From an uncultured Flavobacteriaceae bacterium (GTDB taxonomy: Bacteria > Bacteroidota > Bacteroidia > Flavobacteriales > Flavobacteriaceae), in the NCBI GenBank assembly GCA_938092005.1, contig CALKOU010000003.1, positions 1-64,000 on the forward strand: a DNA stretch of 64,000 nt. Direction: 5' to 3'. Positions 53,363-61,503 of the stretch are shown piece after piece. The translations under genes and the position numbers were made by a program. Positions within the stretch are counted from its first letter, which is position 1, and each line of letters opens with the position of its first letter. The notes beneath the pieces were generated by a model. That model was not told the origin of the DNA. It worked only from the letters and a program-made list of their open reading frames with translations, and made no database searches.

Positions 53363-54033
53363 CCTATACTCCAATTAATGAAGGCTTCATTTTTACAAGT
53401 AGTAGAGATGAAAGCATGCACCGACCAACAAAAAATCCAGATATTCATCTTCATGGCGCACAGCAATTGTGCTACGCAAAAGATCTTCAAAAAGGAGGAA
53501 CTTGGTTCGCAATAGCTGTAAAAGAACAGAAATTGAGTTGCCTACTAAATGCGGCACAAGGAGACACATCCTACCAAAATCCAAAAAGTCGGGGAATGCT
53601 TCCGCTATTTGAATTACTTTCATCAACAGAAATTACCGTAGGCAAAACCATGCCATGTGTCCTGATCACATTTAATTTTGATGCGCCGCTGTTTCTGAAA
53701 GAAACCCACTGGAAAGGGGATTTACGAACCGTCTCGGTAAAAGATGTCGCAACGTCATATCTATGGGCATCCGACAACTTATATGAGGAACATGATATTA
53801 AAACATTCAAAGAAAAATGGGCAACCCTTAAGAAAAATAAAAGCATTGAAGACGTGAAAGCATTTCATGATGCATGTGCACAACCACTCAACAGTGACAT
53901 CTATAAAAGAAAAAATGCGGATGTTATGACCGTAAGTACAACAACAATGATTAAAAACAATAGGCGTTTTGAGGTACATCATCAAAACCGTGTAACAAAC
54001 ACAAACCTAGTAATTGATTTAAATTCAATCTAA
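53350..54033 (+). CDS. TANGO2/NRDE-family protein
   Basis: This 227-residue protein begins [21 protein letters not shown], a variant of the N-terminal Cys and NRDE motif of the family, and has [21 protein letters not shown] after it. Eukaryotic TANGO2 has been connected with haem or acyl-CoA handling; bacterial functions are poorly known. Its start overlaps the DinB gene by 13 bp and its 3' end overlaps the convergent proS gene by 4 bp. Confidence 0.88.
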   Translation: MCIVTYTPINEGFIFTSSRDESMHRPTKNPDIHLHGAQQLCYAKDLQKGGTWFAIAVKEQKLSCLLNAAQGDTSYQNPKSRGMLPLFELLSSTEITVGKTMPCVLITFNFDAPLFLKETHWKGDLRTVSVKDVATSYLWASDNLYEEHDIKTFKEKWATLKKNKSIEDVKAFHDACAQPLNSDIYKRKNADVMTVSTTTMIKNNRRFEVHHQNRVTNTNLVIDLNSI

Positions 54034-55508
54034 TACGCCTTGGCAAACAATACGCGTTTGGTTGAGGGTTTGCCAGAATACACACACATACCAGACGCGG
54101 CTTCGCCATCAAGAGGGATACAACGAATCGTTGCCTTAGTTGCCTCTTTGATAGCCGTTTCAGTTTCGGAAGTGCCGTCCCAGTGTGCAGAAATAAAACC
54201 ACCTTTGGTTTCCAACACTTCTTTAAACTCTTCTAAAGAATTTACTTCAGTAGTATGTTCGGCTCTAAAAGTCAATGCACGTGCAAATAATGCCGTTTGA
54301 ATTTCTTCTAGAGTATTTTTTACTTCTTCGATTAACATATCCTGTGATACACTTTTTTTCGAAAGTGTATCTCTACGCGCCAATTCTACAGTTCCGTTTG
54401 CAACGTCCCGAGGGCCAATTCCTATACGTAACGGAACACCTTTGAGTTCATATTCATTGAATTTAAACCCTGGTTTATGCGTGTCGCGATTATCAAAATG
54501 AACACGAACCCCTTCATCATATAATGCCTTAACGATAGGGGAAACTGCTTTTTCGACTGCTTGGTGCTCTTCGTCACTACGATAAATGGGCACAATAACA
54601 ACTTGATGTGGTGCCAATTCAGGAGGCAATACCAATCCATTATCATCGCTGTGGGTCATAATAAGTGCACCCATCAAACGGGTAGAAACCCCCCATGACG
54701 TAGCCCAAACATGTTCCAACCCACCTTCTTTGGTAGCGTATTTAACATCAAACGCCTTTGCGAAATTTTGTCCCAAAAAGTGCGATGTTCCTGCTTGCAA
54801 CGCCTTCCCGTCTTGCATCAATGCTTCAATACAATAGGTTTCTACCGCACCCGCAAAACGCTCTGCAGCAGACTTTACTCCTTGAATAACAGGGATTGCC
54901 ATGTGCTGCTCAACAAAATCGGCATAAACTTGATTCATTTGTTTGGCTTCTTCTAAAGCTTCTGTTTCGGTAGCATGAGCCGTATGTCCCTCTTGCCACA
55001 AAAACTCCGCTGTACGTAAAAACAAACGGGTGCGCATTTCCCAACGCACCACATTTGCCCATTGATTTAACAATATGGGCAAGTCACGATAGGACTGAAT
55101 CCAGTTCTTATACGTATTCCAAATAATAGCTTCACTCGTTGGGCGTACAATAAGTTCTTCTTCCAACTTTGCTTTGGGGTCAACTCTTAGTTTTCCTGGC
55201 TTGTCGGGATCATTTTCAAGTCGATAGTGTGTAACAACTGCACATTCCTTGGCAAATCCTTCGGCGTTTTGCTCTTCTGCCTCAAACAAACTTTTCGGAA
55301 CAAAAAGCGGAAAATAGGCATTGCTATGACCTGTGTCTTTAAATTTTTTATCCAATATGGCCTGCATGCGTTCCCAAATAGCAAAACCATAAGGTTTGAT
55401 AACCATACAGCCACGAACGGCAGAAGATTCTGCCAAATCTGCTTTTACGACAAGTTCATTGTACCATTTTGAATAATCTTCGGCACGTGTTGTTAAATGT
55501 TTCCCCAT
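54030..55508 (-). CDS. proS: Prolyl-tRNA synthetase (short, eukaryote-like form)
   Basis: This 492-residue class II synthetase charges tRNA-Pro. Class II motifs are visible: motif 2 ([28 protein letters not shown]), motif 3-side residues in [37 protein letters not shown], and a C-terminal domain ending [18 protein letters not shown]. It has the ~490-residue form lacking the bacterial editing insertion and ends with the Tyr typical of eukaryote/archaeal-like ProRS. A -7 box TAGTTTTG is found at 55547-55554, back to back with the promoter of the divergent lipoprotein gene. Confidence 0.97.
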   Translation of the reverse strand: MGKHLTTRAEDYSKWYNELVVKADLAESSAVRGCMVIKPYGFAIWERMQAILDKKFKDTGHSNAYFPLFVPKSLFEAEEQNAEGFAKECAVVTHYRLENDPDKPGKLRVDPKAKLEEELIVRPTSEAIIWNTYKNWIQSYRDLPILLNQWANVVRWEMRTRLFLRTAEFLWQEGHTAHATETEALEEAKQMNQVYADFVEQHMAIPVIQGVKSAAERFAGAVETYCIEALMQDGKALQAGTSHFLGQNFAKAFDVKYATKEGGLEHVWATSWGVSTRLMGALIMTHSDDNGLVLPPELAPHQVVIVPIYRSDEEHQAVEKAVSPIVKALYDEGVRVHFDNRDTHKPGFKFNEYELKGVPLRIGIGPRDVANGTVELARRDTLSKKSVSQDMLIEEVKNTLEEIQTALFARALTFRAEHTTEVNSLEEFKEVLETKGGFISAHWDGTSETETAIKEATKATIRCIPLDGEAASGMCVYSGKPSTKRVLFAKAY

Positions 55509-55546
55509 AAGTTTGGCACAACTTTTGATTTTTGTAAGTTGTAGTG

Positions 55547-55564
55547 CAAAACTACTTAAATTTG
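55547..55564. promoter_or_regulatory. Back-to-back -7 boxes of proS and the divergent lipoprotein gene
   Basis: The reverse strand has TAGTTTTG (55547-55554) toward proS, and the plus strand has TAAATTTG (55557-55564) toward the lipoprotein gene, with TTTG 22 bp before it. Only two bases separate the boxes, so the two polymerases would compete. Confidence 0.55.
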
Positions 55565-55588
55565 AGTGTTAATTTAAACCTTTGTGTC

Positions 55589-56617
55589 ATGAGTGCTTTA
55601 TATCAGTATCGCTTTATCAGAAGTTCCATTGTTGTTTCAGTTACTTTTTTGGCACTAACACTCGTGAGTTGTAGTGGCTATCAGAGCGTATCATACTACG
55701 GAGATGGTATTTATGGTGATGATGCCGTGCGCCAACCACAACAAGCAACTGTTAATAATTCGACCGCTACACCACAACAAGGTAATGGTGCGTATTACAA
55801 AAATTATTTTGCTGATAAAGCTTCAAAAGGAATTCAAGACGATTATATTTTTACAGATGCTGAACAATATCAAGAGGCATCACCTCAACAAACTAGCGCA
55901 GGAAATTATCAAGCACATGGTTCTTGGGGCGATCAAGTAGACAACATAAATGTCAACGTTATCTACAATAGGTCTTTTGGGTGGAATGGATTTTATGCCC
56001 CTTTTAACTACGGGCGTGCTTCTTTTTGGGGCTACAATTATCACCCTTGGTACTTCACTTTTAACCACCATCCTTTTTACAACCCCTATCGTTGGGGATA
56101 CCAAAACCCTTATTACAACCCGTACTGGAACAATTGGGGATATAACCCTTACGGACGACGTGGATGGGGAAACAGCTATTACAATCAAAATGCATACAAT
56201 AGACCTCAGTACAGCAGGTTAAATGGGGGGAGAAATTTACCAAAGCCTAATCTTGTAAATAGAAGTGCCAATGCTAATAATCGTCAAAGCCAGGTAAACA
56301 CTAATTCAAGAACACAACGGCGTACCAATACACAGGGCACAACGACAACGAGAAGTGCAACGAGAAGTGTTAGAAGACAATACAACGACACATCTGGCGG
56401 CAATCAAACAAATACACGTCAAGTACGTCAAAATAACAATAACAACAATACGTCTTATAGAAGGTCGAATTCATCTAGTAATTCAAGCTATGGCAATTCT
56501 TCTTCAACCAATAGTTCTCGACGAACGGCACCAAGCACATCACGATCATCGAGCAGCCGATCAAGTTCGGGGGGCAGTAGATCGAGTTCAAGAACGAGCT
56601 CGTCCAGAAGAAGATAA
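55589..56617 (+). CDS. Aromatic-rich, Ser/Arg-tailed lipoprotein of unknown function
   Basis: I start at 55589 because the -7 box at 55557-55564 lies downstream of the earlier in-frame ATG (55544). The 342-residue product has a lipoprotein signal (LALTLVSC), a Gln/Ala-rich stretch, then a central block full of Tyr, Trp, Asn and Pro (repeats of the type NPYW, YNPY, WGYN, about residues 125-205). A low-complexity tail of Asn, Thr, Ser and Arg ends in SSRTSSSRRR. No enzyme motif is seen. The composition suggests a cell-surface or matrix protein. Confidence 0.75.
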   Translation: MSALYQYRFIRSSIVVSVTFLALTLVSCSGYQSVSYYGDGIYGDDAVRQPQQATVNNSTATPQQGNGAYYKNYFADKASKGIQDDYIFTDAEQYQEASPQQTSAGNYQAHGSWGDQVDNINVNVIYNRSFGWNGFYAPFNYGRASFWGYNYHPWYFTFNHHPFYNPYRWGYQNPYYNPYWNNWGYNPYGRRGWGNSYYNQNAYNRPQYSRLNGGRNLPKPNLVNRSANANNRQSQVNTNSRTQRRTNTQGTTTTRSATRSVRRQYNDTSGGNQTNTRQVRQNNNNNNTSYRRSNSSSNSSYGNSSSTNSSRRTAPSTSRSSSSRSSSGGSRSSSRTSSSRRR

Positions 56618-56685
56618 AATTCAAAGCCATAACTTAGTTAAGATAATAAGCACTTTAGATAATCTAATTTTAACAACATAAAAAA

Positions 56686-58191
56686 ATGAAGTTTTTTCCA
56701 TTGATTTTGATAAGCATTTGTTCCGTTTTCACATCTTATGCGCAAAGCATACATGAATTTGTACGCTATGGCACTGAAGCGTTGAACGGCACCGCGCGGT
56801 ATCAAGCAATGGCAGGAGCTTTTGGTGCACTTGGTGGTGATTTATCATCTTTAGCAAACAACCCTGCTGGATCTACTGTTTTTGCATACAACGAGGCGGG
56901 AGCAACTATTGGCGTACAATCTTTTTCAACAACTGCAAACTATTTTGGGAACGCAGCTAATGTGGAGAAATCATCTTTTGACATCAGCCAAGCGGGTTTT
57001 GTATTGGTTCTTGCAAACCCCTCAAGCAAGTGGGATAAAATTGCTTTTGGGTTTAACACACAAACTTCAAATAATTTTGACAAAAACCTGTATGCACAGG
57101 GCATTAACAGCAACAACGGGCTCGAAGACTATTTTTTAAACAATGCAAGTGACATTCCTTTTGACACCTTTAATTTAGATAGTAGTGATGCAGACGGACA
57201 ATACGCAAGATTAGGGAACAGATTAGGGTATCGTGCACAACAAGCCTATTTGGGGCTTTACGCAGGAGCCATTATCTATGATGACATGGATGATGTTTAT
57301 GTTGCCGATGGCCTTGTTGATGGTGGCATTAACCAAAGGCATGAACTAAACACATCGGGAGAGCAACAAGTGTATACCTTAAATTTTAGTGGGCGTTACA
57401 TGAAAAAGTTATCGCTAGGTGTTAATATCAACATCTATTCCGTTGACTATTCAGAATATAAAGCTACTTCAGATTTGTATATAGATGAATTAAGCTCCTT
57501 AAAAGAAGTTGATTTCAGACAAGAGATACATACTTTTGGAACAGGTGTTTCCTTTCAATTTGGCGCTATGTTTAAAGCTACAGACATCTTACGGCTAGGG
57601 CTAAACTATACAAGTCCTACCTATTATGAGTTAGAGGACGAATATACAGATGGACTACAAGTTTTTTATAGACAAGATGGAGAAACCAAAAGAGGTGCAA
57701 TTTATCCAAATATCATAAACATTGTGGATCCGTATAGGTTAAGAACAGCTGGAAAAACACAGGGTAGCATGGCCCTTGTTTTTGGTAAAAAAGGACTCTT
57801 AAGCCTAGATTATGGCACCAAAAATTATGCTTCTTCAAGAGTATCACTTCTTAATACTTCCGACACAAATTTATTGAACAACGAAATATCCAACTCTCTT
57901 GACAAAGCCTCTTTTTTACGTGTAGGTGGTGAGGGGCGCCTGGGTGACTTTAGCTTACGTGGCGGGTACTGGAGTGAGCAAAGCCCGTATAAAAACGCAA
58001 AAATAAAAGATGCATACAGCGGCTTTTCACTGGGAATGGGCATTCGTTTTGGCAGTGGATCATTAGATGTCGCCTACACAAAAAACACCCGAAATTACAC
58101 CCAACAACTTTACTATACGGGTCTGACAGATACAGCAGCAATAAACCAAAAAGCAAGTCAGGTGACACTGTCCTACAATGTGCGTTTCTGA
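56686..58191 (+). CDS. OmpP1/FadL-family outer-membrane protein
   Basis: This 501-residue protein has a signal peptide (ICSVFTSYAQ) and the FadL-like start of Bacteroidota members: RYGTEALNGTARYQAMAGAFGALGGDLSSLANNPAGSTVF. Alternating beta strands follow to the end, where ASQVTLSYNVRF supplies the aromatic C-terminal residue of an outer-membrane barrel. Family members import hydrophobic compounds. It is 68 bp after the Ser-rich lipoprotein gene, and the start TYAQSIHEFVRYG-type sequence is common to 'hemin receptor'-annotated flavobacterial proteins. Confidence 0.88.
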   Translation: MKFFPLILISICSVFTSYAQSIHEFVRYGTEALNGTARYQAMAGAFGALGGDLSSLANNPAGSTVFAYNEAGATIGVQSFSTTANYFGNAANVEKSSFDISQAGFVLVLANPSSKWDKIAFGFNTQTSNNFDKNLYAQGINSNNGLEDYFLNNASDIPFDTFNLDSSDADGQYARLGNRLGYRAQQAYLGLYAGAIIYDDMDDVYVADGLVDGGINQRHELNTSGEQQVYTLNFSGRYMKKLSLGVNINIYSVDYSEYKATSDLYIDELSSLKEVDFRQEIHTFGTGVSFQFGAMFKATDILRLGLNYTSPTYYELEDEYTDGLQVFYRQDGETKRGAIYPNIINIVDPYRLRTAGKTQGSMALVFGKKGLLSLDYGTKNYASSRVSLLNTSDTNLLNNEISNSLDKASFLRVGGEGRLGDFSLRGGYWSEQSPYKNAKIKDAYSGFSLGMGIRFGSGSLDVAYTKNTRNYTQQLYYTGLTDTAAINQKASQVTLSYNVRF

Positions 58192-58215
58192 AAAGCTTAA
58201 TTTTTACGAATGTAG

Positions 58216-58223
58216 TATCTTTG
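58216..58223 (+). promoter_or_regulatory. -7 box just before folE
   Basis: TATCTTTG matches TAnnTTTG. Only 7 bp separate it from the annotated ATG at 58231, so the transcript would be nearly leaderless, or translation starts at the next in-frame ATG (58243). Confidence 0.5.
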
Positions 58224-58230
58224 TAGCCTT

Positions 58231-58923
58231 ATGAAAGATGCTATGAAATTTAATCGTCTACTCAACGAAACTCTAGAGGACATACACGATGACCATATGA
58301 GCGGAAACATCAACACGCCGCTGCGTGAGGATGCATTTGAATTATCTGACAAAGAAAAAATAAATCAAATCGAGCAAGATGTAACGCGAATTTTGGAAAC
58401 GCTCGGAATGGATCTCACCGATGACAGCATGCAAGGCACGCCAAAACGTGTGGCCAAAATGTTTGTCAATGAGCTATTTGCAGGACTTCACCCCGATAAC
58501 AAACCCAGTGCGTCAACTTTTGACAACAAGTATAAATACGGGGAAATGTTGGTGGAAAAAAACATCACCCTCTACTCTACTTGTGAGCATCACTTATTAC
58601 CTATCGTTGGAAAGGCACATGTAGCCTATATTTCAAACGGAACTGTGGTAGGGTTGTCCAAGATGAATCGACTAGTAGATTATTTTGCAAAACGACCTCA
58701 AGTACAAGAGCGACTTACGTTACAGGTCGTAAAATCCTTGCAAGAAGTGCTAAACACAGATGATGTAGCTTGTGTTATTGACGCAAAACACCTGTGTGTA
58801 AATGCACGTGGTATTCGCGACATTGACAGTAGTACCGTAACAGCAGAGTTTGGCGGAGCATTCAAAAAACCAGACGTTAAAAAAGAATTTTTGGGTTATT
58901 TAAACCTTGACACTTCATTTTAA
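58231..58923 (+). CDS. folE: GTP cyclohydrolase I
   Basis: This 230-residue enzyme converts GTP to 7,8-dihydroneopterin triphosphate, the first step of folate and pterin synthesis. All signatures are present: GMDLTDDSMQGTPKRVAKMF, YSTCEHHLLPIVGKAHVAYIS with the Zn-binding Cys and His, VVGLSKMNRLVDYFAKRPQVQERLT, and CVIDAKHLCVNARGI. An acidic N-terminal extension of about 40 residues precedes the core. A -7 box sits 7 bp before the ATG, so 58243 is an alternative start. cysS begins 3 bp after its stop. Confidence 0.97.
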   Translation: MKDAMKFNRLLNETLEDIHDDHMSGNINTPLREDAFELSDKEKINQIEQDVTRILETLGMDLTDDSMQGTPKRVAKMFVNELFAGLHPDNKPSASTFDNKYKYGEMLVEKNITLYSTCEHHLLPIVGKAHVAYISNGTVVGLSKMNRLVDYFAKRPQVQERLTLQVVKSLQEVLNTDDVACVIDAKHLCVNARGIRDIDSSTVTAEFGGAFKKPDVKKEFLGYLNLDTSF

Positions 58924-58926
58924 AAC

Positions 58927-60408
58927 ATGATTAAAGCAACATCATCGCTGCATATTTTTAATTCCTTAAGTGGAAAAAAAGAGCACTTCACCCCCATTGA
59001 AGAAAAACATGTGGGCATGTATGTTTGCGGACCAACGGTTTACAGTAATGTTCACTTAGGTAATTGCAGAACCTTTATGTCGTTTGACTTGGTGTATCGA
59101 TACCTAAAACACTTAGGATATACCGTTCGTTATGTGCGTAATATCACTGACGCTGGGCATTTGGAACACGATGCCGACGAAGGGGAAGATCGCATCTCTA
59201 AAAAAGCTCGCCTAGAGCAAATTGAACCCATGGAGGTGGTACAACGCTACACGGTTGATTTTCATCAAACCATGGCGGCATTTAACACCCTACCACCCAA
59301 TATCGAACCTACTGCAACTGGGCATATTATTGAGCAAATTGAAATTGTCAAAAGCATTCTAGATGCTGGTTTTGCTTACGAAGTAAACGGTTCAGTCTAT
59401 TTTGATGTTCAAAAATTTAACGAATCAAACGCCTACGGTGAATTGAGTGGTCGTAAGATTGAGGACATGATTCACAATACACGTGTCTTATCGGGGCAAA
59501 GTGAAAAAAAGGCACCACAAGACTTTGCCTTGTGGAAAAAGGCAGAACCACAGCACATCATGCGTTGGCCATCCCCTTGGGGCGACGGTTTCCCAGGCTG
59601 GCACCTGGAGTGTACTGCTATGAGTACAAAATATTTAGGAGAACAGTTTGATATTCATGGCGGTGGTATGGATTTAAAATTCCCACATCACGAGTGTGAA
59701 ATAGCACAAGCCAAAGCCATTAACAAAAAAAGCCCTGTGAATACATGGATGCATGCCAACATGCTTACCCTCAACGGGAAGAAAATGGCAAAATCAACAG
59801 GGAATAATATTTTACCAAACGAACTTTTCGAAGGATCAAACCCTATTCTTTCAAAGCCTTTTTCTCCGGATGTTACGCGTTTCTTTATGCTACAAGCCCA
59901 CTACAGAAGCGTTTTGGATTTAAGCAGCGATGCGTTAGAAGCTGCTGAAAAAGGATACAATCGTCTGATTAACGGCATTAAAATGTTAGAACATCTTCCA
60001 CAGAGCAATAAAAGCAGTGTGGACATAGATACGCACATTCAAAGCTATTATGACGCAATGAATGATGACTTTAACAGTCCTGTGCTTATTGCACAATTAT
60101 TTGAGACGTTAAAGCTTATTCACAAAGTTGCAGAGGGTGAAGAATATCTAACTGGTGAAGCCATTAAAAAGCTAGCCAAAACAATACATTCTTTTGTTTA
60201 TGATGTATTGGGGCTTACGTTAAACGTATCGAACAATGAAGATAATACGTACATTGATAAGGCACTAGAAGTTCTTATTGAAATGCGAGAACAAGCTAGA
60301 GCATCAAAAGACTTTGCTACATCAGATCAAATTCGCGATGCGCTTTTGTCAAAAGGCATTCAGCTTAAGGACGGAAAAGAAGGCACTTCATATACGTTGG
60401 TATCATGA
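58927..60408 (+). CDS. cysS: Cysteinyl-tRNA synthetase
   Basis: This 493-residue class I synthetase has the HIGH-like [13 protein letters not shown], the Zn-binding Cys of VGMYVCGPT and [12 protein letters not shown] with HHECEIAQ, and the KMSKS-type KKMAKSTGN. The C-terminal helical domain ([20 protein letters not shown]) is complete. It is co-transcribed with folE (3-bp gap) and overlaps yidD by 4 bp. Confidence 0.98.
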   Translation: MIKATSSLHIFNSLSGKKEHFTPIEEKHVGMYVCGPTVYSNVHLGNCRTFMSFDLVYRYLKHLGYTVRYVRNITDAGHLEHDADEGEDRISKKARLEQIEPMEVVQRYTVDFHQTMAAFNTLPPNIEPTATGHIIEQIEIVKSILDAGFAYEVNGSVYFDVQKFNESNAYGELSGRKIEDMIHNTRVLSGQSEKKAPQDFALWKKAEPQHIMRWPSPWGDGFPGWHLECTAMSTKYLGEQFDIHGGGMDLKFPHHECEIAQAKAINKKSPVNTWMHANMLTLNGKKMAKSTGNNILPNELFEGSNPILSKPFSPDVTRFFMLQAHYRSVLDLSSDALEAAEKGYNRLINGIKMLEHLPQSNKSSVDIDTHIQSYYDAMNDDFNSPVLIAQLFETLKLIHKVAEGEEYLTGEAIKKLAKTIHSFVYDVLGLTLNVSNNEDNTYIDKALEVLIEMREQARASKDFATSDQIRDALLSKGIQLKDGKEGTSYTLVS

Positions 60409-60629
60409 GAAAGATATTCATCTTTCCATTTATATTTATTATTCGTGCGTATCAAATTCTTATTTCACCTCTGCTACCATCAAGCTGTCGGTTTCATCCT
60501 ACCTGTTCCCAATACAGCTTAGAAGCATTCAAAAAACACGGTCTATGGAAGGGTATAAAACTCTCTATAAAACGAATCAGCAAATGCCACCCGTGGGGTG
60601 GACACGGCCACGATCCTGTTCCAGAATAG
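60405..60629 (+). CDS. yidD: Membrane protein insertion efficiency factor YidD
   Basis: This 74-residue protein has the family pattern [33 protein letters not shown] with its conserved Cys residues, and ends [19 protein letters not shown]. It assists YidC-mediated insertion of inner-membrane proteins. It overlaps the cysS stop by 4 bp. Confidence 0.96.
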   Translation: MRKIFIFPFIFIIRAYQILISPLLPSSCRFHPTCSQYSLEAFKKHGLWKGIKLSIKRISKCHPWGGHGHDPVPE

Positions 60630-60667
60630 GTCAATATTTACAGTATCTTTAACCAAAATTAATAGTT

Positions 60668-61495
60668 ATGCTAGCACTCAAATTTTTATGGGCTCCTGAT
60701 CCAGTAGCCATTAGTCTTGGAAGCTTTAAGGTGTATTATTACAGTTTGATGTTTGTTATTGCTTTTTCCGCTGGATTGTATTTAATGAAATATATTTTTA
60801 AAAAAGAAGGTATAGCATTAAAATACCTAGACCCTTTACTTTTGTATATGGTTGTTGGAACCCTACTAGGTGCTCGTCTTGGCGAAGTATTTTTCTACAA
60901 TTGGGATTATTTTCAAAACAACTTATTGGAAATTATTTTACCATTTAAAATATCTAGTGAAGGATGGGAATTTGTTGGATTTAGAGGATTAGCAAGTCAC
61001 GGTGCAGTTATAGGCATTACAACAGCATTGTTTTTATACATCAGAAAATACAAATACGCTTCATTACTTTGGCTTTTAGATCGCATTGCTATCACTGTTG
61101 CGCTGGGTGGGATTTTCATTCGAATTGGAAACTTTTTCAACTCTGAAATTGTAGGAAAATACACTGGAAGCAACTTTGGTGTTGTGTTTCAAAACAAAGG
61201 AGAAACACTACCTAGACACCCTGTTCAATTATACGAATCGCTTGGGTATCTAATCGTGTTTGTCATCTTATTCATGATTTACAAAAACACACAAAAACGC
61301 AAGCAAGAAGGCTATATAATCGGCTTGTTTTTTGCACTTCTCTTTACGGTACGGTTCTTTGCTGAATTTGTAAAAGAAAGCCAAGGTGGTTTTGGTGATC
61401 AACTTGGACATTTATCTACAGGGCAATGGCTAAGCATACCGCTCATACTACTAGGAACAGGGCTTGCCGTATGGGCTTCTCGTAAAAAAGCGTAG
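60668..61495 (+). CDS. lgt: Prolipoprotein diacylglyceryl transferase
   Basis: This 275-residue inner-membrane enzyme attaches diacylglycerol to the lipobox cysteine of prolipoproteins, needed by the many lipoproteins of the adjoining locus. It has about seven hydrophobic segments, the GARLGEVFFYN and FRGLASHGAVIGI signatures, and the essential RIGNFFNSEIVGKYT and PVQLYESLGY segments. It lies 38 bp after yidD; TATCTTTA at 60644-60651 may be a weak promoter of its own. Its end is 8 bp from the convergent secDF gene. Confidence 0.96.
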   Translation: MLALKFLWAPDPVAISLGSFKVYYYSLMFVIAFSAGLYLMKYIFKKEGIALKYLDPLLLYMVVGTLLGARLGEVFFYNWDYFQNNLLEIILPFKISSEGWEFVGFRGLASHGAVIGITTALFLYIRKYKYASLLWLLDRIAITVALGGIFIRIGNFFNSEIVGKYTGSNFGVVFQNKGETLPRHPVQLYESLGYLIVFVILFMIYKNTQKRKQEGYIIGLFFALLFTVRFFAEFVKESQGGFGDQLGHLSTGQWLSIPLILLGTGLAVWASRKKA

Positions 61496-61503
61496 CGAAC
61501 TGC

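Noticed and set aside
55880-56681. Several overlapping open frames in and opposite the aromatic-rich lipoprotein
   Set aside because: They arise from the low-complexity repeats of that gene; only the frame with the lipoprotein signal is credible.
60609-60626. ATCCTG hexamer in yidD and similar single hexamers inside other genes
   Set aside because: Single copies without the second half or a -7 box are expected by chance and lie in coding sequence.
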